Shown here in pieces: positions 1-5,939 of a stretch of 5,939 nt of DNA. The DNA lies in NCBI GenBank assembly GCA_014377145.1, contig JACMQE010000002.1:1-5939 (forward strand). The letters run 5' to 3'. A program made the translations under genes and the position numbers. This DNA is from Glaciimonas sp. Its GTDB lineage: Bacteria; Pseudomonadota; Gammaproteobacteria; Burkholderiales; Burkholderiaceae. Under the pieces are notes generated by a model that worked only from the letters and a program-made list of their open reading frames with translations, was not told where the DNA came from and ran no database searches. Within the stretch, counting starts at the first letter, position 1. Every line of letters starts with the position of its first letter.

Positions 1-1036
<1,036 letters not shown>

Positions 1037-1054
1037 CTCAATCTCCTAATTCAA

Positions 1055-2224
1055 TTATTTACGCACAGCCAGCACTTCAGCCGGTTGAACAATGTTTTCT
1101 ACCGCTTTGTTGGACCATGTATTACGCGTGTAAGTAATCACCGCAGCAATTTCAGTATCCGACAATATAGCCTTCCATCCAGGCATCTGCATAGAGCCAT
1201 CAACTTTACCTTCGAGCAGAATATGAATCTGAGCAACGCGTGGTCCATTCACAATCGGATCGCCATCCAATGCTGGAAATGCGCCTGGGATGCCCTTACC
1301 TGTCGCTTGATGACAGGCTACGCAATTTGCCATATAGATTTTTTCGCCGCGTGTTTTCAGTTCGTCAATAGTCCAGACTTTGTTTGGATTATCAGCTTGC
1401 ATCGCCATTTCTTTCTTCTTGCTGTCGACCCATTTTGTATAATCGGCATCGCTGACTACTTTGACGACAATAGGCATAAAAGTGTGATCTTTACCGCATA
1501 ATTCAACACATTGACCGCGATAGGTGCCGATTTTTTCAGCTTTGAACCATGTATCTCGCACGAAACCTGGAATAGCATCTTGCTTGACACCAAACGCCGG
1601 AACACCCCAAGAGTGAATCATGTCATTAGCAGTAGTGATAATACGAACTTTTTTGTTAACCGGGACGAAGACTTCGTTGTCGACCTCAAGCAGGTAGTTA
1701 TCGTTTTTGAATTTGGTCGAATCGACAATTTGCTCGTGCGGTGTAGATAGACTGGAAAGGAAGGAAATACCTTCGCCTTCGCCCTTAAGGTAGTCGTACC
1801 TCCACTTCCATTGCATCCCGGTCGCCTTGATCGTCAAATCGGCATTTGACGTATCTTTCATGACAACTACGGTTTTGGTCGCTGGCAAGGCCATTCCGAT
1901 AATGATCAGAAAAGGAACTACGGTCCATGCGATTTCAACCTTTGTGCTTTCATGGAAATTAGCCGATTTGTGGCCGCGTGACTTGCGATGCTTCAGAATC
2001 GAATAAAACATAACGCTAAATACAGCAACAAAGATCACCAGACAAATAATCAACATCCATGTGTGCAGATCATAAATCTGTTGCGCGATTTGCGTCACAG
2101 GCGGCTGAAAATTCAATTGCAGTACCGTAGGACCTCCAATACTGTCATTCACGATCAAGGACGGCAATACCGTCAGGGACAGCGCAGCGAGCATCAACGA
2201 TATAAGGCGCTTTGCATAGTTCAT
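1055..2224 (-). CDS. coxB: Cytochrome c oxidase subunit II with fused cytochrome c domain, intact
   Basis: This subunit takes electrons from cytochrome c through the CuA centre and passes them to subunit I; it is anchored in the inner membrane with its catalytic part in the periplasm. The 389-residue product has a signal-like hydrophobic stretch at 5-25, membrane helices near 56-76 and 99-118, the aromatic WKWRYDY segment at 139-145, and a complete CuA site: H204, C239, E241, C243, H247, M250. A C-terminal c-type heme domain has CVACH at 301-305 and the likely axial Met at 347 in MQMPGW, as in betaproteobacterial CoxB. I chose ATG 2222-2224, because MNYAKR is the usual family start and GGGG lies just upstream; an in-frame TTG at 2240-2242 would add six residues. 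No lesion is visible, although ctaD behind it and DUF2244 ahead of it are both dead. The signal peptide lacks an obvious AxA cleavage site. Confidence 0.95.
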   Translation of the reverse strand: MNYAKRLISLMLAALSLTVLPSLIVNDSIGGPTVLQLNFQPPVTQIAQQIYDLHTWMLIICLVIFVAVFSVMFYSILKHRKSRGHKSANFHESTKVEIAWTVVPFLIIIGMALPATKTVVVMKDTSNADLTIKATGMQWKWRYDYLKGEGEGISFLSSLSTPHEQIVDSTKFKNDNYLLEVDNEVFVPVNKKVRIITTANDMIHSWGVPAFGVKQDAIPGFVRDTWFKAEKIGTYRGQCVELCGKDHTFMPIVVKVVSDADYTKWVDSKKKEMAMQADNPNKVWTIDELKTRGEKIYMANCVACHQATGKGIPGAFPALDGDPIVNGPRVAQIHILLEGKVDGSMQMPGWKAILSDTEIAAVITYTRNTWSNKAVENIVQPAEVLAVRK

Positions 2225-2253
2225 CTTTACCCCAAAACCCAAAAATTATAATT

Positions 2254-2683
2254 TTATCGAATGCCAGACCCGCCTTCATGTTGCAACTCTTGTCTCAGTT
2301 CAAGTTACAACTCCTGTACAAATTCGCGCCGCCCCCCTTGCCTTAAAAACCACCTTACCTAAACCTAGATACCATTCGCTTTTAGACAAATCAATTTTCT
2401 ACGAGAAAAATTCTATCTAAATTGAACGTAATGCCAGTCTATATTGATCAAGGTTCTGTGCCTAAACCAATTCTACCAACAGTCAAACATCCTACATAGC
2501 AATGTTCTTGCGATCAGTCACATGCCTTACGTAAGCCAGAAATACGATGCCAACAGCCAGCATTTTCAAGGTCAGCAGCGCAAACTAGTCACTGCCAGTG
2601 ACGCGTAATATACTTGTGTAAAATGGCTGTTAACGTGGTGCAATTCCGCAATTGCGCTTCCAATCCCATTCGCGCCGCATCAT
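2254..2683 (-). pseudogene. DUF2244 integral membrane protein fossil upstream of coxB
   Basis: Translating the minus strand through its stops from ATG 2681-2683 gives MMRREWDWKRNC, then a hydrophobic segment ending LAYVRHVTDRKNIA, then LLVELV, DQYRLALRS and finally REFVQEL and LELRQELQH. This is the layout of DUF2244 proteins: a charged N-terminus with KRNC, two helices ending in YARHATDRE, LLVE, then KRREFxQEL. These small membrane proteins of unknown function commonly precede coxB in betaproteobacteria, which fits the 29-bp gap here. Premature stops are at 2630-2632, 2585-2587, 2492-2494, 2483-2485, 2462-2464, 2417-2419, 2399-2401 and, after a frame change in the C6 run at 2332-2337, 2305-2307. 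The ancestral stop is probably TAA 2254-2256. About ten residues seem to be missing between the two helices. The assignment rests on remembered family patterns; the decay itself is plain. Confidence 0.72.
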
Positions 2684-2743
2684 TGTGTCGCACTTCAATG
2701 CATAGAATTAGTCCATTCGGACAAGCTAAAACCTTCGAAGTAT

Positions 2744-2779
2744 AAAAAATAATAGGACTTATTCTCAAAGAGAAATAAG
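2744..2779 (-). terminator. Weak terminator-like hairpin followed by a T run
   Basis: On the minus strand a stem formed by 2770-2779 and 2758-2766 (nine pairs with one bulged base, 3-nt loop) is followed within about nine bases by a T6 run (2744-2749). It lies downstream of the hydrolase pseudogene in its direction of reading. The stem is AT-rich and the T run is not adjacent, so this may be chance. Confidence 0.25.
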
Positions 2780-2895
2780 CGCTGAAAGCGAAGTCGAAAC
2801 TTTGATCCCGCGTTGAAATTTAAGGGCATTTCAGCGTGTGCAAGAGGGCGACTATTCAACGTTCCAAAATTAGTAACGCCACCCATTTCAGACTA

Positions 2896-2923
2896 TAAAT
2901 AGATACTACTTTTTATCTATTTA
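2896..2923. repeat. 10-bp perfect inverted repeat (hairpin)
   Basis: TAAATAGATA at 2896-2905 is the exact reverse complement of TATCTATTTA at 2914-2923, with an 8-nt loop. It lies just past the end of the hydrolase pseudogene. There are no G/C-rich pairs and no adjoining T run, so its role as a terminator is doubtful. Confidence 0.45.
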
Positions 2924-2934
2924 CATGCGCACTG

Positions 2935-2959
2935 GTGCATAGAGTGTTGTTTTATGCAC
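2935..2959. repeat. 7-bp inverted repeat at the hydrolase gene's 3' end
   Basis: GTGCATA (2935-2941) pairs with TATGCAC (2953-2959) across an 11-nt loop. The right arm touches the ancestral stop codon of the hydrolase pseudogene. With the 10-bp repeat at 2896-2923 it forms a pair of successive hairpins where a transcript 3' end would be expected. Confidence 0.35.
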
Positions 2960-4142
2960 TAATTCAAATCTGCTAGCGGGTGATCGGCGTGATACATAAC
3001 AGACCATGGCCGATAAAAAATCCATCAATCCACTCACTGCCCACATTTTCTAAGGTCGCGTACTGCCATTTCGGTTGCCGATCTTTATCAATAATCAACG
3101 CCCGAACTCCCTCAGAAAAATCTGCCTGCGCAGCACAATGCAACGATACAACGTATTCCAGTCGAAAAATTTCAGCAAGAGATAAATGGTGGGTGCGAAG
3201 TTGCAACGTATAGGAAAGACATGGAGAGCCAGGGCTACCGGCGATTAATGTTGCGGAAGCTTTTTGTAACCAGACGTCGCCAGTATCTAGTGCGACGATG
3301 GCCCCAAAAATTTCCGACAAGGTCAGCTTGCTACAAAGCTGGTAATTGGCGCAAAGTAATCGACCAACGGCGATGGCAGTGAAGATGCCTTCTGTACCGA
3401 CATCATGCTGCGTTGCAACAAACGGGGCAATAAAACATCATCGCCCTCACCATTCCAATGCAGCGATAGTATTGCGTCAAATACTGCTTGCTTGTTGTTC
3501 TACGCAATCTGGTGGTCTGCCAGTTTGGCAAAAATCGCATCAGTTGCACCAATCGATGCGCCGGTCAACGCTAGAAACAGACCAATCTGGCCTGGCATAC
3601 GGTTCAAAAACCAAGTGCCGCCGACATCTGGATATAAACCGATATTGATCTCCGGCATCGCCAACCGTGATTCTTCTGTCACAACCCGGTGGCTAGCACC
3701 CGCCATCAAACCGATACCACCGCTTATCATAATACTGTGGCCCCATGCAAGAATTGGCTTTGGGAAAGTGTGAATCAAATAATCTAGCCGGTACTCACAT
3801 TCAAAAAATGCGCCCGCATAAGTATTACCCTGAATATTCTCGGGATCGTCGGAAGCAAGGGTGTGCCAACATGGTTTGATATAGGTGCTGTAAATCGCCT
3901 CCAGCGCAAAAATATTTTTCGCCCGCCACCTGAATAACCAAGATGGCAATCTGGGGATCGGAGGCCCATTTCGGTAACTGTGGATCAAGCAAATCCACCA
4001 TCTCTAGCGAGATCGCATGTAAGGTCTTTTCGGCATTCAGTTTAGCAATTCCGATGCACTTTCCATTCTGCGTCGTCCGCTCTTCAAATAAAACCGGTGG
4101 TAAAACTGATGGTGCCAACACTTCTGCATTTATCCGGCTCAT
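2959..4142 (-). pseudogene. Enoyl-CoA hydratase / 3-hydroxyisobutyryl-CoA hydrolase family, broken
   Basis: The ancestral enzyme is a cytosolic crotonase-fold protein; the long form with RLDYLIHT, MPEINIGLYPDVG and a C-terminal GVRALIIDKDRQPKW is typical of 3-hydroxyisobutyryl-CoA hydrolases of valine breakdown. The start ATG is at 4140-4142 with GAGGA at 4149-4153. Visible blocks in order are EKYFCAGGDL, NTYAGAFFECEYRLDY, GIGLMAGASHRVV (oxyanion-hole region), AMPEINIGLYPDVGG (catalytic Glu/Asp region), LTGASI and the IDKD tail. Lesions are: an extra base (or loss of two) near 3857; an in-frame TAG at 3500-3502, probably from CAG; a frameshift at 3331-3344; and a frameshift in the A6 run 3015-3020. 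Reading through the last recovers RPWSV, then HADHPLADLN and the ancestral stop TAG 2959-2961. If that last shift is ignored, the frame stops at 2973-2975. About 394 codons in all, close to normal family length. Exact substrate is uncertain. Confidence 0.9.
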
Positions 4143-4232
4143 TGCCTATCCTCGTTTGATTTGCTGCTTAACAATTTTTTGAGGTCAATGAAAGCCTGCT
4201 AATAGGCGACATTTTCCACAGAATAGCAAGAA

Positions 4233-4254
4233 TTGACATTGACATAAATGTCAA
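4233..4254. promoter_or_regulatory. Operator-like palindrome between divergent genes
   Basis: TTGACAT (4239-4245) and ATGTCAA (4248-4254) are perfect inverted arms around a 2-bp centre. A second TTGACA lies directly before it at 4233-4238, so TTGACA is present twice in tandem. The site lies 97 bp upstream of the leftward hydrolase gene and 19 bp upstream of the rightward small ORF. That position suits a shared operator or promoter; TTGACA is also the -35 consensus, on both strands. I see no convincing -10 box at the right spacing for either direction. The regulator is unknown. Confidence 0.45.
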
Positions 4255-4273
4255 AAAAATGGCAGGATAAGCC

Positions 4274-4417
4274 ATGACTAAAGCGGCACTCGAGATCATT
4301 GCAGAACTCAGCAATAAAAAGGGCGGCACCGAAAAGTGTCACTCAAACTCACAGCCACTTGGTGTGGCCGGCTACTCGCCCAATGCACCGAACTACCGAT
4401 ACGCTACTGGCACTTGA
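4274..4417 (+). CDS. Unrecognised 47-codon ORF, possibly a truncated gene
   Basis: An ATG at 4274 is preceded by AGGA (4264-4267) at a good six-base spacing. It opens a frame beginning MTKAALEIIAELSNKKGG and ending at TGA 4415-4417. I do not recognise the family. The first 16 residues look like an amphipathic helix; the rest (NSQPLGVAGYSPNAPNYR) is polar and Pro/Asn-rich and could be either native or an out-of-frame reading after a frameshift near the Lys/Gly-rich segment. It runs opposite to every other protein gene before the insertion sequence and sits just after the operator-like palindrome. Given how decayed the neighbours are, a 5' remnant of a longer gene is as likely as a real small protein. 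Confidence 0.35.
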   Translation: MTKAALEIIAELSNKKGGTEKCHSNSQPLGVAGYSPNAPNYRYATGT

Positions 4418-4475
4418 ATGTTAATTTTTGCAATCCCGTTGAGACGATTGCCATCAACTTAATATATGGGTCAAA

Positions 4476-5027
4476 TTACTTCGGTAACAAAACTATGTCG
4501 ATGACATTGATGACGCCATTAGATTAATACACATTGTAAGTGCTGATATTAGCTACATTGCCGCCATCATCAGTGATATCAGTATTGTGCATACCATTTT
4601 TCTTAAAGGTCAATTTACTAATGCTAGCAGTTGGCAACTCAGCCATGCCCCCAGCTTTTTTGATCGCCCTTGAAAGGGTAGTAAAATTATATCTTCCTGG
4701 TACGAGGTGATATGTCAAAATTTGGTCAGCGTTGCTTTATTTTCAGGTTTTACCAGCTTATCGACATTGCATGCCGGTAGCTTGTCAAAGTATTATTGGT
4801 TGGTGCAAAAAAGGTGAAAGAATCTTTTCGTTTAAGCGTATTCACCAGTCCAGCCGCTTTTAATGCTGCGATCAACGTGGTGTGATCCGCCAAATTCACT
4901 GCGTTATCGATGATATCCTTGCGCGGAAACATACTTTGTTCGTCCACTATTATGGTGTTTTCAGTGGAAGCAATATTAGCTGCCAACAAAGCTGAGAGAG
5001 GCTAATTACATAGGTAAATTTACGCAT
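4476..5027 (-). pseudogene. Secreted fasciclin (FAS1) domain protein, broken
   Basis: FAS1 proteins are small exported or surface domains linked to adhesion. The start ATG is at 5025-5027, with AAGGA at 5035-5039, giving MRKFTYVIS and then LLAANIAS, a signal peptide. The domain follows: KDIIDNAVNLADHTTLIAAL, FTFFAPTNN (first conserved FAS1 motif), KLVKPENKATL, TYHLVPGRY (second conserved motif) and NVANISTYNVY. Lesions are three apparent single-base losses, near 4992-4994 inside the signal peptide, near 4787-4789 after APTNN, and near 4717-4723 before TYHLV, plus TAA at 4524-4526 replacing the Gln expected after NVY. Reading through gives SNGVINVIDIVLLPK and the ancestral stop TAA 4476-4478. 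The reconstructed length of about 184 residues is normal for single-domain bacterial fasciclins. It is clearly non-functional as it stands. Confidence 0.9.
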
Positions 5028-5093
5028 GATGTTTTCCTTAAAAGAGCAGTGTTCGATCTTGCAGACTTATATACACGCGCATTTTGAAACTGG

Positions 5094-5218
5094 ATTCAGT
5101 AATTTAACAAAGTTATACAAAAAATACTACGGCGTGGCGCAGGGGAGGAAAATAAGCGAAAAATTAAGCCAGGATTATTGCCGATATGTGTGGTTATATG
5201 TTGATTAAATTACTGAAT
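5094..5218. repeat. 14-bp perfect inverted repeats bounding 97 bp
   Basis: ATTCAGTAATTTAA at 5094-5107 is the exact reverse complement of TTAAATTACTGAAT at 5205-5218. The enclosed 97 bp has no convincing coding content. The form recalls a miniature inverted-repeat element of 125 bp, but I see no matching target duplication at the outer edges (CTGG on the left, TAGT on the right). It lies between the fasciclin pseudogene start and the rnpB 3' end. AT-rich composition makes chance arms more likely than in random DNA. Confidence 0.45.
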
Positions 5219-5240
5219 TAGTTGGGCCACTGAACTAATT
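5216..5240 (-). terminator. Hairpin just past the rnpB 3' end
   Basis: AATTAGTT (5216-5223) and AACTAATT (5233-5240) form an 8-bp stem with a 9-nt loop. In the rnpB reading direction it follows a T6 run (5243-5248) that adjoins the 3' strand of helix P1. The T run comes before this hairpin, so a standard intrinsic terminator would have to use P1 plus the T run instead. The stem is AT-rich. Confidence 0.3.
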
Positions 5241-5248
5241 AGAAAAAA

Positions 5249-5574
5249 CGAAGTAAGCCGATAGGCCGGATTCTGTTACGACAATAAGACTTGCGCCCGA
5301 TCATTATGACAGCCATCCTTCTAGGCGCTGAATTGCTCCAGCACTCAAGCTTCCTACCCGCACGCTCCGCGAGCAACATCAACGCGTGCCTATTTGGAAT
5401 TGCTCCGGGTGGAGGTTACCGCGTTTCACCGTAACCTAATACGCTCGTCTCTGTGGCCCTATTCCTCGCCTCACGGCGGACGGCAATTAACCGTCACCCT
5501 GCTCTATGGAGTCCGGACCTTCCTCCCGCCATATAGTTTTCAATATACGACCAGCGGCTGTCTAGCCTACTTCA
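5249..5574 (-). ncRNA. rnpB: RNase P RNA, bacterial type A
   Basis: This is the catalytic RNA that trims the 5' leader of precursor tRNAs. The minus strand carries the conserved blocks in order: GGAGGAAGGTCCGGACTCC near the 5' end, CAGGGTG, GAATAGGGCCACAGAGACGA, GGTGAAACGCGGTAACCTCC, GGAGCAATTCCAAATAGGC, CGGGTAG and AACAGAATCCGGCCTATCGG near the 3' end. The ends are set by helix P1: GAAGTAGG from 5573 pairs with the 3' segment ending at 5250, and the pairing continues by a few bases into the flanking A and T runs. About 326 nt is slightly short for type A. One core position differs from the usual GGAAAGTCC (G at 5519), and its P4 partner differs too (C at 5264), so pairing is kept. It looks functional, unlike most of its neighbours. 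A T6 run follows at 5243-5248. Confidence 0.97.
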
Positions 5575-5580
5575 TTTAAC

Positions 5581-5586
5581 ATTTTA
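5581..5586 (-). promoter_or_regulatory. Likely -10 box of rnpB
   Basis: TAAAAT on the minus strand lies six bases before the 5' end inferred from helix P1 (about 5574), the spacing expected for a sigma-70 -10 element. I see no good TTGACA-like -35 at 16-18 bp upstream, so confidence is moderate. Confidence 0.45.
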
Positions 5587-5802
5587 CCTCAATACTGAAA
5601 GGTAGCGAGAAATACCATCGACAGCGGCAAAAGCTCCGCTTGCATAATTTTAAAACAGCATGAGATAGCAATCAAAGCGTTATGGATCGTCATTATTTGG
5701 AAAGCTAAAGTAGGTAAAAGAGACAAAAATACTACCCATGCTATGCTATGGCATGCACAATTGGGCAGACGCACATTACAATACTCCATGTTCTTTTACT
5801 TA
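5587..5802. other. Gene-free interval upstream of rnpB
   Basis: No gene is recognisable on either strand. It should contain the rest of the rnpB promoter. A short G/C-rich hairpin lies at 5623-5640 (AGCGG / CCGCT, 8-nt loop), possibly left over from the terminator of a lost gene. A short repeated motif (CATGCTATGCTATGGCATG, at 5737-5755) is partly palindromic. An open stretch on the minus strand (5589-5789) has no family resemblance and no good ribosome site. Confidence 0.45.
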
Positions 5803-5939
5803 GGACCTATTCGAAATCTTATTGCATTTATGTTTATCTTTGTAAACTGTATAGATAAGAAAAAAGCGATACGATACATAAGTGACATAAGCCAAGAGCT
5901 GTTTAATAAGATACTGCTATTGGTAGAAAGCGCGAGGAA
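5803..5939 (+). mobile_element. Left end of an IS5-like insertion sequence (continues beyond window)
   Basis: Placed by the transposase start at 5830-5939. GGACCTATTCGAAA at 5803-5816 is a plausible outer terminal inverted repeat, as it lies the usual few tens of bases before the transposase and has the GG..C/TATTCGAAA look of IS5-family ends, with TA just outside it at 5801-5802. The right end and matching repeat lie beyond the window, so both the boundary and any target duplication are unproven. Confidence 0.45.
5830..5939 (+). CDS. IS5-family transposase, N-terminal fragment cut by window edge
   Basis: The plus frame is open to the right edge and reads IRYISDISQELFNKILLLVESAR at its end. 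This matches the N-terminal DUF4096-type segment of IS5-family DDE transposases (DISQELFEKIRPLLESARK in common versions), which starts the DNA-binding part of the enzyme. The only in-frame ATG is at 5830, giving MFIFVNCIDKKKAI before the family match. In related proteins the start usually falls just before RY, where this copy has ATA (5869-5871), so the native start may have mutated and the copy may be inactive. Only 36 codons are visible; the catalytic Asp-Asp-Glu residues are outside the window. Confidence 0.6.
   Translation, partial: MFIFVNCIDKKKAIRYISDISQELFNKILLLVESAR

Larger units (their letters stand above)
2684..2958. other. Gene-free interval between DUF2244 fossil and hydrolase pseudogene
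   Basis: I find no recognisable coding remnant on either strand. The interval holds three hairpin-forming sequences, listed separately, and an 8-bp inverted pair CGCTGAAA (2780-2787) / TTTCAGCG (2829-2836) with a 41-bp spacer. It should contain the promoter of the former DUF2244-coxB-ctaD operon, read leftward, but I cannot point to a convincing -35/-10 pair. Short open stretches on both strands resemble no family I know. Confidence 0.5.

Noticed and set aside
2684..2958. tRNA or CRISPR content in the gene-free interval
   Set aside because: No cloverleaf with a conserved T-arm and no regularly spaced repeats could be found.
5026..5208. 60-codon plus-strand ORF between fasciclin and rnpB
   Set aside because: No ribosome site, no recognisable family, and it covers the fasciclin upstream region and the inverted repeats; likely chance.
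5394..5579. 61-codon plus-strand ORF inside rnpB
   Set aside because: It is antisense to the RNase P RNA, and its open frame follows from the conserved RNA sequence.
5589..5789. 66-codon hydrophobic minus-strand ORF upstream of rnpB
   Set aside because: It runs to within a few bases of the rnpB -10 box, lacks a Shine-Dalgarno site and matches nothing known; treated as non-coding.

Overview
The window looks like a decaying stretch of a betaproteobacterial (Burkholderiales-type) genome. Three things point there. CoxB is the betaproteobacterial form with a C-terminal fused c-type cytochrome domain. It sits between ctaD and a DUF2244 gene, an order typical of that group. The RNase P RNA is a bacterial type A molecule whose wording matches betaproteobacterial rnpB. 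Of the five protein genes whose ancestral reading I can follow from start to stop or window edge, only coxB is intact. The other four carry combinations of premature stops, small frameshifts, a large deletion and loss of a key residue. Such density of broken housekeeping-type genes is what is expected of a host-restricted or recently reduced lineage; that interpretation is inference.

Layout. Positions 1-1036 (minus) hold a ctaD (cytochrome oxidase subunit I) pseudogene running off the left edge. Positions 1055-2224 (minus) hold coxB, intact. Positions 2254-2683 (minus) hold a DUF2244 membrane-protein fossil with eight premature stops. Positions 2684-2958 have no recognisable gene but several hairpins. 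Positions 2959-4142 (minus) hold a broken enoyl-CoA hydratase / 3-hydroxyisobutyryl-CoA hydrolase gene. Positions 4143-4475 hold an operator-like palindrome and an unrecognised 47-codon plus-strand ORF. Positions 4476-5027 (minus) hold a broken secreted fasciclin-domain gene. Positions 5028-5248 hold a 14-bp inverted repeat and a small hairpin. Positions 5249-5574 (minus) hold rnpB, apparently functional. Positions 5575-5802 are gene-free apart from a likely rnpB -10 box. From about 5803 to the right edge is the left end of an IS5-like insertion sequence with the start of its transposase.

How the parts work together. DUF2244-coxB-ctaD was once one respiratory operon read leftward. With subunit I destroyed, CoxB has no catalytic partner encoded here, so it is either a very recent orphan or pairs with another subunit I elsewhere in the genome. 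The hydrolase would have worked in branched-chain amino acid (valine) or fatty acid breakdown. Fasciclin would have been exported. rnpB is the one feature essential to any cell, and it shows a paired (compensated) change in its catalytic core instead of decay.

I found no undescribed multi-gene system. The most interesting signals are the covarying P4 pair in rnpB, the intact coxB inside a dead operon, and the nearly full-length DUF2244 fossil.
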